From Treponema sp. UBA1793 (GTDB lineage: Bacteria; Spirochaetota; Spirochaetia; Treponematales; Treponemataceae): DNA of 59,043 nt. Positions within the stretch are counted from its first letter, which is position 1; every line of letters begins with the position of its first letter. The notes beneath the pieces were generated by a model. The model worked only from the letters and a program-made list of their open reading frames with translations, made no database searches and was not told the DNA's origin. Location of the stretch: positions 1-59,043 of the forward strand of contig DCFX01000059.1 of assembly GCA_002314445.1 (NCBI GenBank). The letters run 5' to 3'. Position numbers and translations under genes: made by a program. Shown here in pieces: positions 26,254 through 33,711 of this stretch.

Positions 26254-27279
26254 TTATTTGAAAGCCGCAGTTGCTGCATCCAAATTCTGGTCTTTTGTCA
26301 CAATCTCACAAGAGACCCGTACGTCTTTTACACTGCCAAGTTTAAAGTCAGTACCTGCACACGGGTCTTTTCCCAATGCAACATTTCTTGTCATTATGAA
26401 TGTGTTAGTACCCAATGCTTTTGGATCATTCAACACAGTCCCAAGCATCTGTCCCTTTCTGATAAGCTCTACTGCTTCGGGTAATCCATCGACACCGACA
26501 ACCGGCATATATTTTCCGCCTGTAAAATATCCTGCAGCTTTTAATGCTTCCACAGCACCAAGTGCCATAGCATCGTTATTGCAAAGAACAAATTCAATCT
26601 TGTCTCCATGTTTTGCGAGCCACGTCTCCATCAAATCTTTTCCCTTGGCAGCATCCCACATACCGGTCTGTAATTCCAGTTCTTCAACGCCGATGCCCGC
26701 TTCTTTTATTACTTTTAAAGGAATTGTTGATCGAATTTCTGCATCAGGATGTCCCGGTTCCCCTTTGAGCAAAACATATTGAATGATACCGTCGTGATTT
26801 TTATCCCACTCCGGATGTTTTTTCCATGAATCAACAACCAGTTTTCCCTGTAAAACACCAAATTCTTCCGAAGAAATGCCTGAATACCAGCATTTGGAGT
26901 AGCTCATAATAATGCTCTTTGCAGGTTCTTTATTAAAGAAAATTATGGGAATATCTGCCTTTCTGGCTTTTTCTACAATCGTTTCAGCCGCAGCAGGATC
27001 AACAAGATTGACAGCAAGAGCCTTTACTCCTTTGTTTATATATGTATCAATCTGATCATTCTGTTTTGACTGATCATTCATAGAATCAGCTATAAGCAGA
27101 TTGACATTTCCGGAAGCAGAATTTTCAATAGCCTTCCTGACAAATGACATATAATTGTCGTCATACTTGTAAATTGTTACCCCGATTCTTGGTAAAGACT
27201 CTTTTACTTTCCTGCTTTTGGCAAACAGTGTAAAAGAACATACAAAAACCAGTCCTATACAAATCAGCGCCTTTTTCAT
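26254..27279 (-). CDS. mglB: D-galactose-binding periplasmic protein MglB
   Basis: 341 residues. Sec signal peptide MKKALICIGLVFVCSFTLFA, then a sequence very close to the E. coli galactose receptor: IGVTIYKYDDN, QNDQIDTYINKG-like, INLVDPAAA-type and FFNKEP segments are all recognisable. The Ca-binding/sugar-binding C-lobe has VGVDGLPEAVELI. There is no clear lipobox, although a Cys lies at residue 14. AAGGGGG ribosome binding site. First gene of the operon, with a promoter and operator-like repeats upstream. Confidence 0.95.
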   Translation of the reverse strand: MKKALICIGLVFVCSFTLFAKSRKVKESLPRIGVTIYKYDDNYMSFVRKAIENSASGNVNLLIADSMNDQSKQNDQIDTYINKGVKALAVNLVDPAAAETIVEKARKADIPIIFFNKEPAKSIIMSYSKCWYSGISSEEFGVLQGKLVVDSWKKHPEWDKNHDGIIQYVLLKGEPGHPDAEIRSTIPLKVIKEAGIGVEELELQTGMWDAAKGKDLMETWLAKHGDKIEFVLCNNDAMALGAVEALKAAGYFTGGKYMPVVGVDGLPEAVELIRKGQMLGTVLNDPKALGTNTFIMTRNVALGKDPCAGTDFKLGSVKDVRVSCEIVTKDQNLDAATAAFK

Positions 27280-27334
27280 ATTTCCCCCTTGCCATATACG
27301 GCATCATTAAACATCTGCAGCTGTTTAATATAGT

Positions 27335-27348
27335 ATACATATATGTAT
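27335..27348. promoter_or_regulatory. AT-rich palindrome in the mglB leader
   Basis: ATACATATATGTAT, a perfect 14-bp palindrome within the mglB 5' region. It may bind a regulator or be simple AT-rich sequence. Confidence 0.3.
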
Positions 27349-27355
27349 GTAACTT

Positions 27356-27376
27356 ACTTTGTTAATTAAACAAAGT
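27356..27376. promoter_or_regulatory. Candidate ROK operator in front of mglB
   Basis: Arms ACTTTGTT (27356-27363) and AACAAAGT (27369-27376) around a 5-bp AATTA centre, just downstream of the predicted mglB start point. The position suits repression by the adjacent ROK protein. Family knowledge: ROK regulators bind such AT-rich inverted repeats. Confidence 0.55.
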
Positions 27377-27391
27377 ATTGCACATATGCAT

Positions 27392-27419
27392 AGTATATAT
27401 CATATTTATGATAATGCAA
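27392..27419 (-). promoter_or_regulatory. Probable mglB promoter
   Basis: On the minus strand TTGCAT (27419-27414), 16-bp spacer, TATACT (27397-27392). Predicted start near 27385, about 105 nt before the mglB ATG. The remaining 27420-27566 is AT-rich without a gene. Confidence 0.5.
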
Positions 27420-27566
27420 GAAAAAAATTATTATACTATATAATTACAATACAATAAGTTGCATGTTATGCATAAAATAAAATGCTGAAAAGAGTAAAAA
27501 CTTTATTTAAGTACTAAACTATAATACCTGATCAAAGGTATAAATTAATTGTGTATGCCGCTTATT

Positions 27567-28784
27567 TTACTGAAAAAAACTGTCTATTATCAATGTTGCA
27601 GCTCCGATTTCTCCGCTTGGTTCATTAAAAGAAGACCTCAAAATATGGACACCCTGATTACACTCTTTCATCGACTGTTTACTGACTGATTCCAGAATCG
27701 GTATCTCAATATAATTCCATGCCTGTGAAATACTTCCCCCAATAATAACAGCTTCGGGATTAAAAATATTTACAATGCCTGCAAGCGCAGTCCCTACATA
27801 CATACCCAGTTTTCGAAAAGCATCAATAGCAAGTGCATCGTTTTTATCTGCAGCCTCCAGAATGGTATCAAAGGTCAAATGCTCCAGATTACCGTCGCTG
27901 ATTGAATCCGTTATTATCGTAGAATATCCCAAATGTATCCGCTCTATTACATCATCAATTAAACCTTTTTCGGATGCGACCGTATCAAGGCAGCCGTAAT
28001 TTCCGCAGACGCATCGGCTGCCGTGTTCATTCACACGGATATGTCCGAACTCCCCTGCCGCAAAATGATTGCCTCTGAAAACTTTTCCGTTTAACAAAAT
28101 CCCGCCGCCGACACCGCTTCCAAGGCTCAAAAAAATAAAATTTTTAAGATTACGCCATTTTCCGAACCATAATTCAGCAAGTACCATAACACGGACATCG
28201 TTATCTACAATAACAGGAAGATGAAATGTATCTGTCATCATCTTTTTTATATTGATACTATGCCAGTTAAAAGCGGGTGCAAAGATGGATACGCCTTTTT
28301 CAAAATCGACAATACCGTGCATACCAATGCCGATACCTAGAATTTTTATCTTCTGCAAATCTATATTATCAAGAATATTTTTTATAGAATCAGTAACAAT
28401 TTTTAGAATAGTCTCATCTGATAACGGCAGGGGGTAAGAAATTCTGTTTTTCACCGAAACAGAACCTTTCAAACCAACCAAAGCTGCTACAACTTCTGTT
28501 TTTTTTACACAAACACCGATACAAAACAGGGTGCTGTCATCTATTTCCAATATAATGGGCTTTCTACCGCCGGAAGAATCTCCAGTGCGTTCCATCCTGA
28601 CAAATTTCTGTTTAACCAATTCTGCGACATTTGAAGATACGGTAGCGGGAGTAAGAACTAATTTCTTTGCTATGTCAGCACGGGAAATCGAACCTCTCTC
28701 CCAAATCAGCCGTAAAATTCTCTTTCGATTGCTTTTTTTAATCCCTAATTTAGGAGATTTTTCTGATAAATTTGAATGTGTCAT
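27567..28784 (-). CDS. ROK-family transcriptional regulator (NagC/XylR type)
   Basis: 405 residues. N-terminal winged HTH (about 15-70, with RADIAKKLVLTPATVSSNV as recognition part) followed by the ROK sugar-kinase-like fold. Visible are GIGIGMHGIVDF, VDNDVRV, SLGSGVGGGILL and the zinc-binding RCVCGNYGCLD. The ATP-site first loop is not kinase-like, fitting a regulator. It lies upstream of and in line with the mgl-mel operon, so it is the natural repressor of galactoside uptake. It is not directly coupled: 287 bp with a promoter separates it from mglB. Confidence 0.92.
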   Translation of the reverse strand: MTHSNLSEKSPKLGIKKSNRKRILRLIWERGSISRADIAKKLVLTPATVSSNVAELVKQKFVRMERTGDSSGGRKPIILEIDDSTLFCIGVCVKKTEVVAALVGLKGSVSVKNRISYPLPLSDETILKIVTDSIKNILDNIDLQKIKILGIGIGMHGIVDFEKGVSIFAPAFNWHSINIKKMMTDTFHLPVIVDNDVRVMVLAELWFGKWRNLKNFIFLSLGSGVGGGILLNGKVFRGNHFAAGEFGHIRVNEHGSRCVCGNYGCLDTVASEKGLIDDVIERIHLGYSTIITDSISDGNLEHLTFDTILEAADKNDALAIDAFRKLGMYVGTALAGIVNIFNPEAVIIGGSISQAWNYIEIPILESVSKQSMKECNQGVHILRSSFNEPSGEIGAATLIIDSFFQ

Positions 28785-28879
28785 AAGAACATCATAATAG
28801 ATTCAGTTCTTTTTTTCCAGAAACATACAATACTATGAAGATAAACTTCATTCAGCAGCAAAACCGGCACTAACCCTGA

Positions 28880-28920
28880 AATCCACCTTGTCAACCTTTG
28901 AAAGGCTGACAAGGTGGATT
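28880..28920. terminator. Long hairpin downstream of thyX
   Basis: A 14-bp perfect outer stem (AATCCACCTTGTCA at 28880-28893, complement at 28907-28920) continues after one mismatch into CCTTT-G-AAAGG. It lies 24 bp past the thyX stop on the minus strand and upstream of the ROK gene. T-run is weak, so it may act as terminator or mRNA stabiliser. Confidence 0.6.
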
Positions 28921-28944
28921 TGCAACGGTATTTTGCCATACTTT

Positions 28945-29781
28945 TTACAATTGCGTACCCGTTCTGATTTTTTCTTCGAAACGCTCAAGCGTCTTTCCCT
29001 CGAGCGGATTTTTTCCGCCCTCAAGTATTTTCCTCAAAGCTTCCATTTCAGTTCCTGAAAAATTCACGCCCTCGTTCATATGATTTACGAACGATCCTGT
29101 TGCCAAAGGCGCAACAGCCCTGCACATCTCAAGAATTACTTTTGCGTATTCACGGATTTCAAGCTGGGCATGTGTATCAAGGCGGAGTTTGAGAAAATGG
29201 AATAAATTATGTAAATCCATTTCCCAGTAAAATTCGGTATATAGCGAAAGTGGAAGATTAATGCGGGCAATCTCACGGGCAAGACCGCCGTCGACAAGTT
29301 CCGAATAATTTTTATATGCTGACTCCTGTCCTGATTCAAACTGCCTGCGGATTTCCTCGGCTTTTTCCGACGGAAAAGGAGCTGACGCACGCCCCTGTTT
29401 GTTGTCCGTACTCTGCGGTGCAATGTTCTCTGCTGCCGGAATATAGAATTCATCCTTCATGATTGAATAGCGCCCGGACACTTCGTTCATCCGGCCGGTG
29501 CGGTGGCGAACCCACTGGCGTGCAACAAAAATCGGCATTTTAAGATGAAAAGTCATGACGACCTGCTCAAACGGAGACGTATGCTGATGACGCAGCAGGT
29601 AATCAATAAGCGCGCCGTCCTGCGATACGGACTTCGTTCCTGCACCATAGGAAACACGCGCAGACTGAACTATGCGCTGATCTCCGCCGTAATAATCGAC
29701 AAGACGGACAAATCCTTTATCAAGAACCGGATATTCCTTATCCAGTATTGCTTCTGCTTCGGGAACAACACAATGCGCCAT
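28945..29781 (-). CDS. thyX: FAD-dependent thymidylate synthase ThyX
   Basis: Makes dTMP from dUMP with methylene-tetrahydrofolate and reduced flavin; replaces ThyA. The defining ThyX motif RHRTGRMNEVSGRYS is at residues 92-106. The 278-residue length is slightly above the usual 220-250, with an insert around 120-150. GAGG precedes the ATG at 29781. The DUF308 gene upstream ends 22 bp before, so they may share a transcript without functional link. Confidence 0.96.
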   Translation of the reverse strand: MAHCVVPEAEAILDKEYPVLDKGFVRLVDYYGGDQRIVQSARVSYGAGTKSVSQDGALIDYLLRHQHTSPFEQVVMTFHLKMPIFVARQWVRHRTGRMNEVSGRYSIMKDEFYIPAAENIAPQSTDNKQGRASAPFPSEKAEEIRRQFESGQESAYKNYSELVDGGLAREIARINLPLSLYTEFYWEMDLHNLFHFLKLRLDTHAQLEIREYAKVILEMCRAVAPLATGSFVNHMNEGVNFSGTEMEALRKILEGGKNPLEGKTLERFEEKIRTGTQL

Positions 29782-29802
29782 AAAAACCTCACCTTTAATT
29801 AA

Positions 29803-30432
29803 TTATTTATTATCAGACTTCTTTTCTGTAGAAGTATTGTTTACAGGTTTATCTCCGACAGGAGCCGAATTATCATCAACAACTTCAACATTATCTACTA
29901 CGATGGGTCTGTTCCTCCACTCATACAGGAGGTAAACTACACTTACCAGCAGCACGACAACGCCTAAAATACGGATAACAGTAACGCCAATCTGCTGTGG
30001 AATAATAAACAGGATAACCGCACATATAACGGAAACTATTGCTTCAATTATATACCGTTTCCGCTCGATTCCCGTATCGCGGAGTTTTGCCACTGCATAC
30101 AGCTCAAGGACGACAGCAACAATCAGATAAGCGGCAAGCACATACAACATAACAGTCCACATAGCAGCCGCAAATCTCAAAGGAAGGACAACTGCAAGGA
30201 CACCGATTATTATACTGATTATTCCGCGGATAAGCACAGCAACCTGAAAATCCTTATCCGAGATAAGTTGTCTTACTTTTACAAGACAGAACACACCATT
30301 CACAATTGCTTCCAATCCCAAAAGAATAACGGCAATTTTAATGCATTTGTCGGGATCAACAATCATCATGAGTCCAACAACAGCAAGCAGCACACCGAGC
30401 ATAAAGTCGGTTTTTCTCATATGCAACCTCAT
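29803..30432 (-). CDS. DUF308 (HdeD-like) membrane protein
   Basis: 209 residues; six hydrophobic helices arranged as three hairpins (first LGVLLAVVGLMMIVDP, middle AAMWTVMLYVLAAYLIVAVVLELY, last VTVIRILGVVVLLVSVVYLLYEW), then a polar Asp/Asn/Lys tail. Resembles the HdeD/DUF308 family of unknown, possibly acid-stress function. Two starts are possible: 30432 (GGGGGTG upstream) and 30420 (GAGG six bases upstream). Confidence 0.8.
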   Translation of the reverse strand: MRLHMRKTDFMLGVLLAVVGLMMIVDPDKCIKIAVILLGLEAIVNGVFCLVKVRQLISDKDFQVAVLIRGIISIIIGVLAVVLPLRFAAAMWTVMLYVLAAYLIVAVVLELYAVAKLRDTGIERKRYIIEAIVSVICAVILFIIPQQIGVTVIRILGVVVLLVSVVYLLYEWRNRPIVVDNVEVVDDNSAPVGDKPVNNTSTEKKSDNK

Positions 30433-30517
30433 TTTATATCACCCCCCTTTTAGTATATCCCATTATATGCTTATAAGGAATAACTATAGCAACTTTTGTC
30501 TTTCTACTCTCTAATAC

Positions 30518-30547
30518 TTGACACACACCCCCTGATTCTGATATGTT
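30518..30547 (+). promoter_or_regulatory. Promoter of the serine tRNA cluster
   Basis: TTGACA (30518-30523), 18-bp spacer, TATGTT (30542-30547); the first tRNA begins 16 bases later, a typical stable-RNA arrangement. Confidence 0.65.
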
Positions 30548-30562
30548 TTATGAGCGTCTTTT

Positions 30563-30647
30563 GGAGCGATGTCCGAGCGGTCGATGGAGGTAGTCTTGAA
30601 AACTATTGAGGAGCAATCCTCCGGGGGTTCGAATCCCTCTCGCTCCG
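30563..30647 (+). tRNA. tRNA-Ser (anticodon TGA)
   Basis: Acceptor GGAGCGA pairs with TCGCTCC, discriminator G. Long variable arm (TGAGGAGCAATCCTC) marks a class II tRNA; anticodon loop CTTGAAA gives TGA. CCA is not encoded. Confidence 0.93.
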
Positions 30648-30655
30648 CTACACAT

Positions 30656-30740
30656 GGAAGCGTGGTAGAGCGGTAATACAACGGATTGCTAATCCGTCGG
30701 TTCCGAAAGGGCCGGGCAGGTTCAACTCCTGTCGCTTCCG
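30656..30740 (+). tRNA. tRNA-Ser (anticodon GCT)
   Basis: Acceptor GGAAGCG pairs with CGCTTCC, discriminator G. Class II variable arm; anticodon stem-loop ATTGCTAAT gives GCT, reading AGC/AGU. Eight bases after the previous tRNA. Confidence 0.93.
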
Positions 30741-30775
30741 TAAAGACTGGGACTTCGTGTTCCGTTTTTTTATTT

Positions 30776-30850
30776 GAGACTATAGCTCAGCTGGATTAGA
30801 GCATCACCCTGCGGAGGTGAGGGTCGCACGTTCGAATCGTGTTAGTCTCG
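30776..30850 (+). tRNA. tRNA-Arg (anticodon GCG)
   Basis: Acceptor GAGACTA pairs with TAGTCTC; D-arm GCTC/GAGC; anticodon stem TCACC/GGTGA with loop CTGCGGA, so the anticodon is GCG (codons CGC/CGU) followed by G37. T-arm GCACG-TTCGAAT-CGTGT closes with one G-U pair. 75 nt, class I. GCG is an uncommon arginine anticodon in bacteria, which usually use ACG. Confidence 0.85.
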
Positions 30851-30902
30851 TACAGGTTTTTGAGAGCCTGATTGCGGTTGTTCGCAATGAATAATTACTT
30901 CT

Positions 30903-30989
30903 GGAAAGATGCGAGAGTGGTCGATCCGGACGGTCTCGAAAACCGTTGAACCCTTACGGGTTCCGGGGGTTCGAATCCCCCTCTTTCCG
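30903..30989 (+). tRNA. tRNA-Ser (anticodon CGA)
   Basis: Acceptor GGAAAGA pairs with TCTTTCC, discriminator G; long variable arm GAACCCTTACGGGTTC; loop CTCGAAA gives CGA (codon UCG). Confidence 0.93.
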
Positions 30990-31064
30990 ATATCGTTCAG
31001 GTACGATAAGCTTCCGGTTTGATTCTTCTTTTATTTTTCCCTACAGAGTAATTTTTTTATTTTT

Positions 31065-31150
31065 GGAAAGATGTCCGAGTGGTTTAAGGTACACGCTTGG
31101 AAGGCGTGCGTACCCAAAAGGTACCGGGGGTTCGAATCCCCCTCTTTCCG
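31065..31150 (+). tRNA. tRNA-Ser (anticodon GGA)
   Basis: Acceptor GGAAAGA pairs with TCTTTCC, identical to the previous tRNA; variable arm GTACCCAAAAGGTAC; anticodon stem CACGC/GCGTG around TTGGAAG gives GGA (UCC/UCU). Confidence 0.93.
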
Positions 31151-31154
31151 TAAT

Positions 31155-31256
31155 GCCCAGGTGTCATGCAGTTGAACGCCAGCAAACCCCGCCAGAGCCG
31201 GAAGGCAGCAACGGTAGTTGGATGTTTGACGTGCCGTGAACTACCTGGGCTTTTTT
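31155..31256 (+). ncRNA. ffs: Signal recognition particle RNA (small bacterial 4.5S type)
   Basis: About 96 nt closed by GCCCAGGT (31155-31162) and ACCTGGGC (31243-31250), followed by a T-run. The apical part has the conserved GCCGGAAGGCAGCAACGG: a GGAA tetraloop and the asymmetric AGCA loop bound by Ffh. It starts five bases after a tRNA-Ser and is probably processed from the same transcript. Partner: Ffh, for membrane-protein targeting. Confidence 0.92.
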
Positions 31257-31260
31257 ATTT

Positions 31261-31463
31261 TAACTAAAGTAGAGCGCAGGAGCCGCAAGGCACACGACGC
31301 GAGATGTCGCAGCGTCGTGGGTAGTCAAAGGTTGTCGTGCCGTGGTGTACCTGAGTCCTTCACTGGGCTTTGTTTTTACACATATGTAAGCGCAGGAGGC
31401 GCGCCCCCTGCGTTGCGGGAATTGTGCTTCCCCGCTGTTCTTCCGAACGGCCAATTCCTGTAC
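31261..31463. other. GC-rich non-coding stretch with repeated motif and several hairpins
   Basis: No protein-like frame is convincing. The decamer AGCGCAGGAG occurs at 31273-31282 and 31389-31398. Hairpins: CACGACGC/GCGTCGTG (31293-31300 with 31312-31319), CGCAGG-A-GG/CC-C-CCTGCG (31391-31412), GGAATTG/CAATTCC (31418-31424 with 31452-31458). Base composition is richer in GC than the flanks. It could be an uncharacterised RNA, an intergenic repeat element or a gene remnant. Confidence 0.4.
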
Positions 31464-31495
31464 ATGTAAAAAATACACGGATGTATTTTTTACAT
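31464..31495. terminator. Terminator hairpin at the end of the RidA/Opp operon
   Basis: Perfect 14-bp stem ATGTAAAAAATACA / TGTATTTTTTACAT with a CGGA loop. The stop codon of the RidA-like gene lies inside the right arm. Confidence 0.75.
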
Positions 31496-32710
31496 ACTTA
31501 TTGCGAACATTTCAGGTTGTGAAAGTATGCCCGGATTGCTGCTGAACTGTTCTGCTGTTACAGCCGTATATAACGGTTTCACAGGTTTTAATGTCGAAGC
31601 ATAAAAATCATTCACAGCAGTTAATTTATGGTCTTTATAACCGGGACTCCGATATGCCATTACTTTTATTATATCTTCCGATTTTACATTGAACAGCTGC
31701 ATCTTTTTAAAAGCCAGTTCCATTGCGTACGATTCCTGCTTGAGGGAATCATCAGGATACACCACCGAACCGTCTTCGCAGAGTGCCTGTGTTCCTGCAC
31801 AGTAAACGACAGGCCCTGCTTTTACCACATCAGGAAGAGACGCCTCTCTGCGGAAATCGAACTTCCCCCATTCAGAGCGGATTTCATTCCCACCGCTGCC
31901 TGAAATTGCTATCATCTCGATTTCTTCCAGCTGCGCAGGTCTTGTAAGACGCAGCACCGGAACTTCCGTATATACCGGTTTTCTGCCTGCAAAGCCGTCA
32001 GTCCAAATGGAACTGCCGGCACCTTTGTACAAATAATAGGAGGGCGCAACGTATTTTTTTATAATGATGATATCCGCGGCTGATGCACCTGCCTGTTCAA
32101 TCAGTTTAAGCTGTTTTGAATAAATGAAATCATCCTGTGCGTCGGAACTGTTTTCTCCGGCAACAGTTCCATCCGGCAGAACGGAAGTCGTTCCACCCAC
32201 AAAAATAAACGGGCCGACTTTCACCATCCGGCTGTATCCGACGATGTCTTCAAGAGGCGATCCGGACGAATAGTTTGTGCGTGCCAGATTAATACCGTTC
32301 CATTCTTTTCCGGCGGCTGAACCTATAACCGCGGTCATTTCGATTTCACACAATTGTGAAGGACGGTTCAAAGAATGAATTGTTACTGCGGTATTTAACG
32401 GACGTATTTTTTTGAATATATCGGAATATGCTGTACGTGCAGCTGCGCTGTCGAATTCAGGCGTCTGATACCTTTTTACAGCAATCACGTCTTCGGCACA
32501 GCCGCCGGCGTTCTCTATCAATTTTATTAATTTCTGATAGATGTACGATGCCTGTAACGCGGAATCTCCCTCCCCGTATACAGACCCGTCGCCCTGCACG
32601 GATGTCGTTCCGCCCGCGAAGATAAAGGGGCCGACCTTTACGATTCTGCTGTAACCGTTCTTTTCTTCCAGCGGCGCGCCTGAAAAATAATTAACTCTGT
32701 CGATTATCAT
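31490..32710 (-). CDS. Protein of three fused RidA/YjgF-like domains
   Basis: 406 residues made of three tandem RidA-like domains at about 1-135, 137-277 and 282-406. Domains 1 and 2 share blocks such as GYSR(I/M)VKVGPFIF(A/V)GGTTSV; domain 3 has VKAGPVVYCAGTQAL. RidA normally is a homotrimer of about 130 residues that hydrolyses reactive enamine/imine intermediates, with an active-site Arg in an ARSCVEV-like strand. Here the corresponding segments read PSQLCEIEM, PAQLEEIEM and PGILSQPEM, so that Arg seems absent. AAAGGAG precedes the ATG, which overlaps the upstream ATPase stop. Last gene of a nine-gene operon. Inferred role: imine handling or ligand binding for the amino-compound pathway. 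Confidence 0.85.
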   Translation of the reverse strand: MIIDRVNYFSGAPLEEKNGYSRIVKVGPFIFAGGTTSVQGDGSVYGEGDSALQASYIYQKLIKLIENAGGCAEDVIAVKRYQTPEFDSAAARTAYSDIFKKIRPLNTAVTIHSLNRPSQLCEIEMTAVIGSAAGKEWNGINLARTNYSSGSPLEDIVGYSRMVKVGPFIFVGGTTSVLPDGTVAGENSSDAQDDFIYSKQLKLIEQAGASAADIIIIKKYVAPSYYLYKGAGSSIWTDGFAGRKPVYTEVPVLRLTRPAQLEEIEMIAISGSGGNEIRSEWGKFDFRREASLPDVVKAGPVVYCAGTQALCEDGSVVYPDDSLKQESYAMELAFKKMQLFNVKSEDIIKVMAYRSPGYKDHKLTAVNDFYASTLKPVKPLYTAVTAEQFSSNPGILSQPEMFAISM

Positions 32711-33711
32711 AATGCTGTATCTCCTTTATAGTATTCAATTTCACGCGACAAGAAGCACGATACATAATGACCGGGCTTCACTTCAGTAAAAGACGGAACC
32801 GCATCGCCGCAGTATGTTTTTGTCCGGGGACATCTGTTATGAAACACACATCCCGAAGGAGGATCGAGCGGAGACGGGATATCTCCCTCAAGAAGTATCT
32901 GTTCCTTCTTCACCCGCGGATCCGCTTCGGGTACAGCAGACAGCAGCGCCCGCGTATAAGGATGAAGCGGATTTAAAAACAGTTCATCAGTATCTGCAAA
33001 TTCAACAAGATGGCCAAGATACATTACACCGATCCTGTCCGAAATGTAGCGTACAACGCTCATGTTATGGGAAATGAAGAGATATGTCATATTCAGTCTC
33101 TGTTTCATCTCTTCGAGAAGATTCAGCACCTGCGACTGAATCGACACATCAAGAGCTGAAACAGGTTCATCGCAGATAATAAATTCCGGCTTGAGAATCA
33201 ATGCACGGGCAATTCCGATACGCTGCCTTTGCCCGCCTGAAAATTCATGAGGATAGCGGTAATACTGATCGGGACGTATTCCGACTTTTTCAAGGATGTC
33301 CATCGCCATCTCCATACGTTCTTCCTTATTCTTGCCAACGTGATGAATTTCAAGCGGTTCTTCAATAATTTTTCCAACAGGTACTCTCGGATCAAGCGAA
33401 AGATACGGATCCTGAAAAATCATCTGCATTCTGCATGCATTTCTCCGCTGCTCCCTGGGCTTCATCGTTGTTAATTCATTTCCTTCAAACAAAATACTCC
33501 CGTCTGTAGCATGAGTCAGGCCGAGAATACAGCGGGCCGTCGTACTTTTCCCGCAGCCCGATTCTCCGACAAGACTGAACGTTTCGCCCCTGGCAACTGA
33601 GAATGAGACATCGTCTACAGCTTTTACGGACTTAGGCTCTATATGCAGTGTCTTCTGCACGGAAAAATATTTTTTAAGATTTTTTACTTCGAGGATATTT
33701 TCTGCTTTCAT
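32707..33711 (-). CDS. Oligopeptide/dipeptide ABC transporter ATPase (OppF/DppF-like)
   Basis: 334 residues. Walker A GESGCGKST, signature FSGGQRQRIGIARAL, Walker B FIICDEPVSALDVS, and the C-terminal oligopeptide-family zinc/Fe-S-like Cys region CVFHNRCPRTKTYC. Partner of the OppD-like ATPase just upstream, with which it overlaps by four bases. Supplies ATP-driven import with the DppB/C-like permeases and binding protein of the same operon. Confidence 0.95.
   Translation of the reverse strand: MKAENILEVKNLKKYFSVQKTLHIEPKSVKAVDDVSFSVARGETFSLVGESGCGKSTTARCILGLTHATDGSILFEGNELTTMKPREQRRNACRMQMIFQDPYLSLDPRVPVGKIIEEPLEIHHVGKNKEERMEMAMDILEKVGIRPDQYYRYPHEFSGGQRQRIGIARALILKPEFIICDEPVSALDVSIQSQVLNLLEEMKQRLNMTYLFISHNMSVVRYISDRIGVMYLGHLVEFADTDELFLNPLHPYTRALLSAVPEADPRVKKEQILLEGDIPSPLDPPSGCVFHNRCPRTKTYCGDAVPSFTEVKPGHYVSCFLSREIEYYKGDTAL

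Noticed and set aside
31330..31375. Possible second, degenerate SRP RNA copy
   Set aside because: Only short matches (GTGCCGTG, ACCTG, CTGGGCTTT) to the 3' end of the SRP RNA; the conserved GGAA loop region is absent.
31236..31478. Overlapping frames of 77 (plus) and 72 (minus) codons in the region after the SRP RNA
   Set aside because: Composition looks like translated structured DNA; no ribosome binding site and several hairpins cross both frames.
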